Position numbers and translations under genes: made by a program. Source: Gemmatimonadota bacterium (lineage in GTDB: Bacteria > Gemmatimonadota > Gemmatimonadetes > Gemmatimonadales > Gemmatimonadaceae). From it: a DNA stretch of 6,938 bases. How positions within the stretch are numbered: position 1 is the stretch's first letter; every line of letters starts with the position of its first letter. The stretch spans positions 1 to 6,938 of the forward strand of contig JAQBPZ010000361.1 in NCBI GenBank assembly GCA_028287225.1, in the 5' to 3' direction. Shown here in pieces: positions 1 through 6,034 of the stretch. The notes below the pieces were generated by a model that did not search any database, was not told the origin of the DNA, and saw nothing but the letters and a program-made list of their open reading frames with translations.

Positions 1-577
1 CCATGCAGTCGCGCGTGCCGGCGACGGCGATGGGCAGGATGGGCACCTGGGCCTCGATCGCCAGCTTGAACGCGCCGTCCTTGAAGGGCAGCAGGTCCTC
101 GGTCCGCGAGCGCGTGCCCTCCGGAAAGATCATCACGCTCACCTTGCGCGCGAGCCGGTCGCGGCAGCCCTGCATGGCGCTCACCACGCTCTCCCGCTTG
201 CCGCGCTTGATGGGGATGTCGCGCGCCATGCGCATCATCCACCCCATCACGGGAATCCTGAAGATGGTGTCCTTGGACAGCCACTTCATCTCCCAGGGAA
301 AGTGCGAGATCAGGAAGATGTCGGCGTACGATTCGTGGTTCGACACGGCGACGTACGGGCGCCGCGGGTCGTTCGGCGTCTCCCCGTCCGTCTCGAAGTG
401 CCAGAGGGGGTTGAGCGCGACGGCGGTCATGGCGAGCTGCCGGAAGGCGCGGCCCGCGTGATAGCGGCCGCGGTCGAACGGGGCGGTCACCAGCCAGATC
501 GCGGCGACGTAGAAGAAGCCGACGATCACGGTACCGACCGCCGCGACCCAGGCCCAGGCGCTGAGGATGCGTTGCAT
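1..577 (-). CDS. plsC: 1-acyl-sn-glycerol-3-phosphate acyltransferase (PlsC family), 3' end missing
   Basis: The first 192 residues of a membrane-associated acyltransferase are present; the C-terminus lies beyond the left edge. The family transfers an acyl chain to the sn-2 position of lysophosphatidic acid to give phosphatidic acid, the precursor of membrane phospholipids. Seen in the sequence: a hydrophobic N-terminal helix (about residues 7-30), the catalytic H-x4-D motif as NHESYAD (H81, D86), a block-II-like stretch ending IPIKR (about 121-125), the glycerophosphate-binding FPEGTRS (151-157), and the late VPILPIAVAG block (178-187). The ATG at 577 is the only good start: it lies 46 bases after the stop of the CDGSH gene and immediately before the membrane helix. 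No clear Shine-Dalgarno is visible. It is the last visible gene of the minus-strand cluster. The family is clear; exact acyl or acceptor specificity cannot be told from the sequence. Confidence 0.9.
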   Translation of the reverse strand, partial: MQRILSAWAWVAAVGTVIVGFFYVAAIWLVTAPFDRGRYHAGRAFRQLAMTAVALNPLWHFETDGETPNDPRRPYVAVSNHESYADIFLISHFPWEMKWLSKDTIFRIPVMGWMMRMARDIPIKRGKRESVVSAMQGCRDRLARKVSVMIFPEGTRSRTEDLLPFKDGAFKLAIEAQVPILPIAVAGTRDCM

Positions 578-623
578 GCGTGTGGAGCGGGTGAGGGCGG
601 CCGAGGTTGGCCACCGGGCGACG

Positions 624-881
624 TCAGCCCCTGGGCGGGGCCGTGGAGCCGGTGCGGTCCACGAGCCGCTGCGCGGCTTCGGCGGCGTTGAAGCCGATGC
701 GGCTGTGCGTGCCGTCGCAGAACGGCTTGGTCACCGACGCGCCGCAGCGGCAGAGCGCCACGTTCGTCTTGCCCGCCGGCAGGGGAATCGGGTTGCCCTC
801 GTGATCCGTGAGCTCGATCCCGCCCTGGCTGAGATCGACGAGGTAGGGGCCGTTGAAGCGGACTTTGATGGGGGTCGGCAT
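624..881 (-). CDS. CDGSH-type iron-sulfur domain protein
   Basis: This 85-residue soluble protein carries one CDGSH zinc-finger-like domain, which in characterised members binds a redox-active, labile 2Fe-2S cluster through three Cys and one His. All four ligands are present: C44, C46, C55 and H59, in the run CRCGASVTKPFCDGTH, which fits C-x-C-x2-S/T-x3-P-x-C-D-G-T-H. The N-terminal part (PIKVRFNGPYLVDL, then LPAGKTNVALCRCG) matches the usual short beta-strand region of single-domain bacterial CDGSH proteins. The ATG at 881 is 18 bases after the stop of the upstream membrane-protein gene, so co-transcription is likely. A SufE-like sulfur-acceptor gene lies two genes upstream, which fits a shared iron-sulfur theme, but a direct functional link is inference. 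The biological role of small bacterial CDGSH proteins is poorly defined (electron transfer or cluster transfer). Confidence 0.92.
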   Translation of the reverse strand: MPTPIKVRFNGPYLVDLSQGGIELTDHEGNPIPLPAGKTNVALCRCGASVTKPFCDGTHSRIGFNAAEAAQRLVDRTGSTAPPRG

Positions 882-899
882 GTCGGTGCTCGCGAGGCG

Positions 900-1337
900 C
901 TAGGCGCGGAGAAAGTCGGGACGCCAGTCGCGCACCGCGCGCTTCACGGCGTCGGCCGTCGCAAGCTCACCATGCAGACAGCGCTCCACCAGTCCGGCCA
1001 GCTCCGCGTCGCCGGCGAAGCGCAGCCCGATGAGCTGGCGCAGGCGCAGCTCGGGGATGCGCGCCCGCAGGGCGGGCGGGAGCGTGGCGGCGAGCCGAAG
1101 CCGCATCTCCAGCCCGATCACCCGGTTCTGCACCATCAGCGCCGACGCGCGGCTGGCGACCACGCCGGCCGCGAGCCCCACGGCGAGCACCACCAGCCAC
1201 GCGTTCCAGGGTGTGGGACGTCGCGCGAGGTGCGCGATCGCGATGGCCACGTTGACCACGAGGATCGGGAGCGCCACGTAGTGATAGAGGGGAAACCACC
1301 GACGGTGGGTGGCGTAGCTCTGGACGGTCTCGGCCAT
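900..1337 (-). CDS. DUF6526-type small membrane protein
   Basis: A 145-residue protein of unknown function. The N-terminus (AETVQSYATHRRWFPLYHY) followed by two hydrophobic segments (about residues 20-38 and 46-64, separated by a short RRPTPWNAW turn) and a C-terminal charged helical region (about 68-145, with LEMRLRLAATLPPALRARI and LRQLIGLRFAGD) resembles what I recall of the DUF6526 family; no search was possible. The likely topology is a two-helix hairpin with a long cytoplasmic helical tail. The ATG at 1337 is chosen because translation upstream of it runs antisense-like through the SufE gene, and because it sits 23 bases behind the SufE stop. There is no evident Shine-Dalgarno. No enzymatic motif is visible and I assign no function. 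Confidence 0.75.
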   Translation of the reverse strand: MAETVQSYATHRRWFPLYHYVALPILVVNVAIAIAHLARRPTPWNAWLVVLAVGLAAGVVASRASALMVQNRVIGLEMRLRLAATLPPALRARIPELRLRQLIGLRFAGDAELAGLVERCLHGELATADAVKRAVRDWRPDFLRA

Positions 1338-1360
1338 TGGAGGACGGGTAGCGAGGGGGG

Positions 1361-1810
1361 TCAGCGGGCGAGCGCGAGCTGGGCGTGCCGCTTGACGCGG
1401 GCGAGCATCGCATCGAGACCGGCCTCGCGGCCGGCGAGCCCGATGCCTTCCATCATCCGGCGGACGAAGTCGGCGGGAATGGCGAGCGTCGTCTCCGGCG
1501 GGTGGCCGTTCACGGCGGAGAACAGGATGGCGAGGAACGCGGCGATGGTCGGCGACTGCCGCGGATCGAGGTCGGCGTAAAAGTAGAGGTTGCCGTCGCG
1601 CATCTCGGGAAAGAGGTCCACGCGCGTCTGGCACTCCGGCACGGTGAACTCCGTGCGGTCCAGCGCCCGGAACCGCTCCGGCAGCGGCTCGAGCTTCCGG
1701 GCGAAGTGCAGCAGCGTCTGCATCTTCTCCTCGCGGCCGAGCGAGCGGAAGGTGCGCAGCACGCGCGCCACCGAAGGCGGCAGGGTATGGTCGGCGACCG
1801 GATCCGTCAT
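1361..1810 (-). CDS. sufE: SufE-like cysteine desulfuration protein
   Basis: A 149-residue SufE-family protein. SufE accepts persulfide sulfur from the cysteine desulfurase SufS on a single catalytic cysteine and stimulates it during Fe-S cluster assembly in the cytoplasm. The expected organisation is visible: the N-terminal helix with FRSLGREEKMQTLLHFARKL (about 21-40), the conserved LPERFR and the catalytic loop VPECQTRVDLF with C60, the strands NLYFYADLD, then the PTIAAFLAILFSAVNG helix (about 87-102) and a C-terminal helical MMEGIGLAGREAGLDAMLARVK. Length is typical for the family. The ATG at 1810 begins the conserved domain; no convincing Shine-Dalgarno precedes it. It lies 32 bases after the glycosyltransferase stop and 23 bases before the next gene. 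No sufS is in the window, so the partner must be encoded elsewhere. A CsdE-like role is an alternative. Confidence 0.9.
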   Translation of the reverse strand: MTDPVADHTLPPSVARVLRTFRSLGREEKMQTLLHFARKLEPLPERFRALDRTEFTVPECQTRVDLFPEMRDGNLYFYADLDPRQSPTIAAFLAILFSAVNGHPPETTLAIPADFVRRMMEGIGLAGREAGLDAMLARVKRHAQLALAR

Positions 1811-1842
1811 GGCAGGAGTTAAACCGGATCGGGGCGAGCGCG

Positions 1843-3111
1843 TCAAGGCGCGAGTGCCTGCTCCTCCCCCCCTCCAGCGGATGCATGCACGCCCTGGCCC
1901 CGCGCATACAGCTCCGCCTGCACCGCGATCCAGATCAGCAGCGAGGGAAGCGCGAGGCGGTAGAGGACGACCTCTGGGAGCTTGAGCCAGGCGCCGGGGA
2001 TCAGGGTGGACGCGACTGGCATCGTCAGGAAGGCCAGCCCGAAGAGCGTCACCTGCCAGGCGGCGCGGCGCGACGTCGTGAACCAGATCGTCGCGCCGGT
2101 GAAGGCGATGACGTAGCTGGCCCGCTCGGCCTGGTGGTTGAAGATGGCGACGAAGAGGAGCACGGAGCACAGGTATCGCAGCCGGAACGCCTGCTCCGTC
2201 CAGCGGTCGCGGCGCACCGCGAGGGGAAGCAGCAGCAGGAGCACGCCCGCGAGCTGCACGGGCCAGTTGGGGAAGCTCGCGCCGGTCCACTGGTGCAGCA
2301 GCTCCATCACCGAGAACCACCGCTGCTGCGCGTCCACCGCCTCGATGTCGCGCCACCACCGGTACTGCTGCACCAGGGTGCCCGGCGAGGTCACGACGAG
2401 CGGCAGGAGCAGCACCCCGAGCCCCGCGACGGCCGCCGCCACGCCGCTCCGGATCGCGCGTCTGCGCGGGATGGCGAAGGTCAGGGCCGCGAGCGGAAAG
2501 ATCTTGATGCTCGCACCCAGGGCAACGGCGAGCGCCGCGCGCCAGGTGCGGCCCGCTTCCAGGGCGACGAACGCCAGGATGATGAGCGCCGCCACCAGGG
2601 CGTTGCTCTGCGCGTTCTGCATGGCGCGCAGCAGCTCCAGGAGCATCAGGCCGGCGGCGAGCATCGCCTGCCGCGCCGGCAACAGGCGCTCCAGGGCCAC
2701 GAAGAGCGTGAGGGCGTTGAGCGCGCTCCACAGGAAGAGCGCGAGCGGCCACGGAAGGAACGCGAGGGGCGCGAACAGGAGCGCGAAGCTCGGGCTGTAC
2801 TTGAAGCGGTCACCCTCGGTGGGGTACTTCGCATACAGGTTGTCGTCGTCCAGCAGGTGCCGCGTGGAGGCACGGAAGATCTCGAAGTTGCCACTGGGCC
2901 GACGCGCGTCCTGGAGCTGGGCGGCGGCCGGGCCCTGCACGCGCTGCGCGATCGCCCGGTTCACGCCCGGGTTGGCGGCGAGCGCCTTGCCGGCGGCGTC
3001 GGCGAAGGCGGCCACCAGGTACAGCGCGATCAGGATGCGGCGAACGCGCGGGAGCGGCAGGGCGCCCAGGCGGCGGGATGCACGCTGCGCGAAGGAGGGT
3101 ACGATGGTCAT
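1843..3111 (-). CDS. GT87/DUF2029-type polytopic membrane glycosyltransferase
   Basis: A 422-residue integral membrane protein with about ten hydrophobic segments (for example around residues 25-45, 108-140, 148-186, 192-214, 223-242, 284-299, 312-347, 352-372 and 383-398). The extracytoplasmic loop NFEIFRASTRHLL...NLYAKYP (about 75-96) followed by FKYSPSFALLFAPLAFLP (103-120) is the signature region of GT87/DUF2029 proteins, which use polyprenyl-phosphate sugars to glycosylate envelope lipids or glycans. QNAQSNALVAAL (165-176) and SIKIFPLAAL (201-210) are also typical. Where PimE-type mannosyltransferases carry a catalytic Asp, this loop has N75-F-E77; I recall related proteins with N at this position, so this may be a subfamily trait. 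The ATG at 3111 is preferred (AGGA four bases upstream, followed by a basic N-terminus). A start at 3225 would overlap the upstream gene. Sugar and acceptor are unknown. Confidence 0.82.
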   Translation of the reverse strand: MTIVPSFAQRASRRLGALPLPRVRRILIALYLVAAFADAAGKALAANPGVNRAIAQRVQGPAAAQLQDARRPSGNFEIFRASTRHLLDDDNLYAKYPTEGDRFKYSPSFALLFAPLAFLPWPLALFLWSALNALTLFVALERLLPARQAMLAAGLMLLELLRAMQNAQSNALVAALIILAFVALEAGRTWRAALAVALGASIKIFPLAALTFAIPRRRAIRSGVAAAVAGLGVLLLPLVVTSPGTLVQQYRWWRDIEAVDAQQRWFSVMELLHQWTGASFPNWPVQLAGVLLLLLPLAVRRDRWTEQAFRLRYLCSVLLFVAIFNHQAERASYVIAFTGATIWFTTSRRAAWQVTLFGLAFLTMPVASTLIPGAWLKLPEVVLYRLALPSLLIWIAVQAELYARGQGVHASAGGGEEQALAP

Positions 3112-3197
3112 CGGATCCTGTGCCGGTGGGGGGCGCAGGCAGGTGGGAGGCGGACGAAATGTGACAGGGAGCCAGACGGCCCGGAGGCCGGGCGTGG

Positions 3198-3500
3198 TCA
3201 GGCGCTGTAATATTCCCTGATGCACATGGTGACGACACGCTGCTTCAGGCGCATCTGCTCGCCGACGTCCGTCATGGCGCGCACTTCGGTGAGGCCGCCC
3301 CAGAGGTCCTTGAGGATGACGAGCAGCTGTTCGGGAAGCATTGCCTTGTCGCGTGCGTCGGCCGCCAGGGCGACGAGCGCCTCGCGGAGGGGCGCCGACT
3401 GGCCGGAGTCGGCGAGGTAGCGGCGCAGTGCCTCGCGCACCGAGCCCACGACCTGGTCATCGAGGCGACTCGGCGGGGTCTGGCTCGAGTCGAACGCCAT
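3198..3500 (-). CDS. Small helical hypothetical protein
   Basis: A protein of 100 residues (or 101-102; three consecutive ATG codons at 3506, 3503 and 3500 give MMMAF, so the exact start cannot be fixed). I do not recognise a named family. It is predicted to be soluble and mostly helical, with no signal peptide or membrane segment: a helix around VVGSVREALRRYLADSG, another LREALVALAADARDKA, then PEQLLVILKDLWGGL and EQMRLKQRVVTMCIREYYSA. The PEQLLVILK stretch is of a type I associate with short uncharacterised proteins of environmental bacteria. The reading frame shows the strong third-position GC bias of its neighbours, supporting a real gene. It is first in the minus-strand unit, 86 bases before the glycosyltransferase, and divergent from the receiver-domain gene. 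No function can be assigned. Confidence 0.75.
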   Translation of the reverse strand: MAFDSSQTPPSRLDDQVVGSVREALRRYLADSGQSAPLREALVALAADARDKAMLPEQLLVILKDLWGGLTEVRAMTDVGEQMRLKQRVVTMCIREYYSA

Positions 3501-3561
3501 CATCATGATGCGTCGGCGTATGCTGGAAGTGAGGACCGGCCAACGCGAATCTCGCAGCGGC

Positions 3562-3591
3562 AAATGTTTATCGCGCGCGGCGTTCCGTCAA
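3562..3591 (-). promoter_or_regulatory. Candidate sigma70-like promoter for the minus-strand gene cluster
   Basis: Read on the minus strand, TTGACG (3591-3586) is followed about 13-15 bases later by an AT-rich GATAAACATTT stretch (around 3573-3563). This is the only AT-rich island in an otherwise GC-rich divergent gap and would give a leader of roughly 50-60 bases before the hypothetical protein at 3500-3506. The -35 match is good; the -10 match is weak and the spacing is shorter than the usual 17, so this is a suggestion only. Confidence 0.3.
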
Positions 3592-3696
3592 GAGCACGAC
3601 CGGGGGCCGGGCGGCCAGCGGATGGTCTCCCTCTTGCCTGCCGTGCTCGAACACTCGTCACCTCTGCACGATGCCGCTCCGAGCTCGAATGACGTC

Positions 3697-4050
3697 GTGA
3701 GCCGTCAGTCCGTCCTGATCTTCTTCGACGATTCCCTGGCCGCCGCCCTCATCGGCGCCGCCGTGGAGCTGGCGGGACACGCCACCCATTTCGCCCAGTC
3801 GGGCGAGACGGCGCGCGCGGCGCTGCGACGCACGCGCCCGCAGGCGGTGCTCATCGACTGCAACCACGAGGAGAGCTGCCAGGATGCGTTCGTCGGCCCG
3901 GCGCTCATGACCGGCGCGCGCGTGATCCTGCTCCGCACCCCGCGCACGCAGCGAGACGTGCGCGAGCTGACCGAGCATTGCCAGGTGGCCGTCCTGGACC
4001 TGCCGGCCGAGATCGAGCGCCTGGCCGAGCTGCTGAGGGCGGGCGCCTGA
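3697..4050 (+). CDS. Stand-alone response-regulator receiver-like domain, degenerate
   Basis: A protein of 117 residues, the size of a single CheY-like receiver fold. An acidic pair follows the first strand (VLIFFDD, D11-D12), an Asp sits at the end of the third strand in the phosphoacceptor position (AVLIDCN, D54), and a hydrophobic fourth strand RVILLRTP follows. The conserved Lys-Pro of strand five is not present: the sequence reads VAVLDLPAEIERLAELL. That suggests a pseudo-receiver or a strongly diverged one. No output domain or neighbouring kinase is present. The GTG at 3697 is chosen because the fold begins there and third-position GC jumps at that point; the in-frame ATG at 3622 (142 residues) and the ATG at 3505 (181 residues) would add poorly biased, unstructured sequence. 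The gene is divergent from the six-gene cluster and convergent with recQ. Function unknown. Confidence 0.65.
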   Translation: MSRQSVLIFFDDSLAAALIGAAVELAGHATHFAQSGETARAALRRTRPQAVLIDCNHEESCQDAFVGPALMTGARVILLRTPRTQRDVRELTEHCQVAVLDLPAEIERLAELLRAGA

Positions 4051-4058
4051 GTCCCGTC

Positions 4059-4090
4059 CTCACCTGCTCACGTGCTCACCTGCTCACCTC
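4059..4090 (+). repeat. Four tandem 8-base units, outer left flank of nested palindrome
   Basis: Four consecutive units of CTCACCTG type (the second is CTCACGTG, the last CTCACCTC) begin 8 bases after the stop codon of the receiver gene. The array leads directly into the CTTCAA...CTGCTTCAACGC end of the palindromic element. In the other phase the units read CTGCTCAC, resembling the CTGCTCGA units seen on the opposite flank when read on the minus strand. Confidence 0.85.
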
Positions 4091-4097
4091 CTTCAAA

Positions 4098-4339
4098 CTG
4101 CTTCAACGCAGAGGGCGCAGAGGGGAACGGCGAGGATGCAGAGGAGCGTGACACCTGCAAAGCAGTCCTCTGTGTCCTCCGTGTCCTCTGTGGTAAAACG
4201 CTGTTGAAGAGCATTTGACCACAGAGGACACGGAGGTCACAGAGGACCACACAGGAGGTGTTGGAGGTGCGCCGGAGCAGAGTTCCTCTGCGTCCTCGCC
4301 GTTCCCTCTGCGCCCTCTGCGCCCTCTGCGTTGAAGCAG
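4098..4339. repeat. Large nested inverted repeat with 9-base periodic arms
   Basis: This element fills most of the convergent gap between the receiver gene and recQ. The outer arms are 4098-4145 and 4284-4339: both begin CTGCTTCAACGCAGAGGG when read inward. They agree apart from one T/C change, one extra G on the left and one extra 9-base CGCAGAGGG unit on the right. The inner arms, 4166-4194 and 4218-4246, are 29 bases and match at 28 positions; they also have 9-base spacing of TCCTCTGTG/TCCTCCGTG type. Between them at 4196-4216 is a 21-base imperfect palindrome centred on 4206, the exact centre of the inner arms. The two segments between inner and outer arms (4146-4165 and 4247-4283) are unrelated. 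There is no T tract, so it is not a standard intrinsic terminator, but its position suits a bidirectional 3'-end structure. No gene is credible in 4051-4402. Confidence 0.9.
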
Positions 4340-4344
4340 TTCAA

Positions 4345-4375
4345 GCAGTCGAGCAGTCGAGCAGCTGAAGCTGCT
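4345..4375. repeat. 8-base tandem units and short hairpin on the right flank of the palindrome
   Basis: Two units of GCAGTCGA (4345-4360) plus a partial third are followed by a perfect 7-base inverted pair, AGCAGCT (4360-4366) and AGCTGCT (4369-4375), with a two-base loop. The hairpin ends 27 bases beyond the recQ stop codon on the minus strand. It could help end recQ transcripts, although no T run follows. Confidence 0.7.
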
Positions 4376-4402
4376 GCCCTGCGCTCGCGCAGCGTCGGCG
4401 CG

Positions 4403-5901
4403 CTAGCCCGCCACCACGCGCCGCGTGCGCTCGCTGAAGCGCTCCTGGGCATCGCAGGCGTCGCAGTTGCCGCAGACCCAGCTCTCCTCCACCGGCTCGC
4501 CGAAGTACTCGAGGATGAACCGCGTCCGGCAGCGCGCGCTCTGGCAGTACGACACCATGGTGCGCAGCTTCGCGCGGTCCTGCACCCGCCGCTCCTCGTA
4601 GTCGGTGAGGTCGGCGCTCAGGTCCACCGAGAGCAGCCCGGTCTGGAGCCGCTCCCAGCCGCCGCCGCGGTGCTCGCGCACCAGGCCGTGGCGCTTCAGC
4701 AGCACCAGGACGATGCGCACCTTGCGACGCGCGACGCCCGAACGTTCCGCGAGGGTATCCAGCTCCACGCGCTCGAGGAGCGGATAGGTCTCGAGCACCA
4801 GCGCGACCTTCACCGCCTCGTCCACGTCCGGGTACTTGCCGCCAAGGAAGTACGACTGCACGCGCGAGTCCTCCACGCGGTACAGGATGGTGCACACGGC
4901 GGGGAGGCCGTCGCGGCCGGCGCGCCCCGCTTCCTGGTAGTACGCCTCCACCGAGCCCGGAAACTGGTAGTGCAGCACGTAGCGCAGGTCCCGCTTGTCG
5001 ATCCCAGCCCGAAGGCGTTCGTCGCCACGATGGCCGAGAGCTCGCCGCCCATGAACGCGTCCTGGGTGGCCTTCCGGTCGGCGGGGGACATCTTCCCGTG
5101 GTACAGCCCGATGGAATACCGCTCCTTGAGCTGCTCGTGCAGCCGTTCGGCGTCCTTCACCGTGGCGCAATAGATGATGCCGCCGCCGGGCTGGTCCGCG
5201 GCCTCGTCCAGCACGCGCGTGACTTCGGCGTCCTTGCTCGCCTGGTTCACGGTGCGGCGCACCTCGAACCGGAGGTTGGGGCGCGCGAAGCCGGTGACGG
5301 TGACGAAGGGATCGACCATGCCGAGCTGGCGCACGATGTCGGCCCGCACCTCCTCGGTGGCCGTCGCGGTCAGGGCGAGCACCGGAGGCTTGCCGAGCCG
5401 CTTCACCACCGAGCCGAGCGTGAGGTAGTCGGGGCGGAAGTCGTGCCCCCACTGACTGACGCAGTGCGCCTCGTCCACCACGAAGAGGCTGACGGTGCGC
5501 GTGAGGAGGTGGTCGAAGAACTCGCGGTCCTTGAAGCGCTCGGGGGTGAGGTACAGGATCTCGCCCTCCCCCTCGGCCACCTGGCGCGCGGTCTCGCGCG
5601 TCTGGGCGGTATTGAGGTGCGAGTGCATGGCGAGCGCATCCACGCCGTGGGCCTGGAGCTTGTCCTGCTGGTCCTTCATCAGGGCGATGAGGGGGCTCAC
5701 GACGATGGTGAGGCCGGGCAGGAGCAGGGCGGGGAGCTGGTAGACGATGGACTTGCCGCTGCCGGTGGGCATGACGACGAGCGCATCGCGTCCCCCGAGG
5801 GCGGCGCGGACGGGCTCCCACTGTCCAGGTCGGAAATCATCATGGCCAAAGCGCTCGCGCAGCGTGGCGAGCGCCCGGGCCCTGGAAACGGCCTTTGTCA
5901 T
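4403..5901 (-). pseudogene. recQ: ATP-dependent DNA helicase RecQ, broken by a single-base frameshift
   Basis: RecQ is a 3'-5' DNA helicase acting in recombinational repair and fork restart. Start to frameshift (5901-5002) gives 300 residues: motif 0 FGHDDFRPGQ (Q27), Walker A MPTGSGKS (44-51), VVSPLIALMKDQ, DEAHCVSQWGHDFRPDY (143-159), ALTATAT, IIYCATVKDAERL, and motif V beginning VATNAFGLG. The continuation IDKRDLRYVLHYQFPGS...QEAGRAGRDG (motif VI) is in another frame, from 5002 to the stop at 4403 (199 residues). A base is missing in the G run at 5003-5005; restoring it gives one protein of 499 residues. The C-terminal half has a winged-helix-like segment (ELDTLAERSGVARRKVRIVL, then LLKRHGLVREH) before the zinc region YCQSARC...CGNCDAC, and no HRDC domain. 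The rest of the gene looks intact, so either a recent mutation or a sequencing/assembly error is possible. Without repair, the first frame would run to 4810 with unrelated sequence. Confidence 0.9.
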
Positions 5902-5940
5902 GCCCGTGGAACAAGGCAGAAAGCGGGCCGAGGCGGGGGC

Positions 5941-6033
5941 GAAGGGCGTTTGCGGTGAGCGGTTCGCGGTGAGCGGTCAGACCCCTGGACGCCTCTACCG
6001 CTTACCGCCAACCGCTCACCGCAAACGCCCTTC
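5941..6033. repeat. 37-bp inverted repeat of GCGGTNN heptamers (hairpin after hsp20)
   Basis: The left arm 5941-5977 and right arm 5997-6033 are reverse complements at 35 of 37 positions, with a 19-base loop. Each arm starts GAAGGGCGTT and then consists of heptamer units of GCGGTNN type (TGCGGTG, AGCGGTT, CGCGGTG or GGCGGTA, AGCGGT). On the minus strand the stem starts one base after the hsp20 stop codon (6035-6037) and ends 39 bases before the recQ start. No T tract follows, so it is not a classical terminator; it could act as an mRNA 3'-end stabiliser or an insulating structure. It is unrelated in sequence to the 9-base-periodic element. Confidence 0.9.
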
Positions 6034-6034
6034 C

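Noticed and set aside
1885..3210. Long plus-strand open frames opposite the glycosyltransferase gene
   Set aside because: They are antisense shadows rich in R, G, E and Q, as expected in GC-rich DNA; the minus frame has clear membrane segments and family motifs.
3112..3225. Upstream ATG at 3225 as the glycosyltransferase start
   Set aside because: It would overlap the end of the hypothetical gene and add a non-conserved proline-rich segment; the ATG at 3111 fits better.
4059..4375. CRISPR array
   Set aside because: Units are 8-9 bases with no spacers, and the arrangement is inverted rather than direct repeats with unique spacers.
4068..4452. Short open frames on the minus strand across the palindrome, giving proteins with VLCDLRVLCG-like and AEGAEGAEG-like runs
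   Set aside because: They are translations of the 9-base repeats, lack domains, and such repeats keep frames open artificially.
4997..5010. Programmed -1 frameshift in recQ
   Set aside because: Re-reading one G would restore the frame, but there is no X-XXY-YYZ slippery heptamer and RecQ is not known to use frameshifting; a lost base in a G run is simpler.
5098..5958. Long plus-strand open frame opposite recQ
   Set aside because: Antisense to conserved helicase motifs and without any recognisable domain.
5902..6034. Classical intrinsic terminator for hsp20
   Set aside because: The stem is strong but no T run follows on the minus strand, so I list it as a repeat hairpin.
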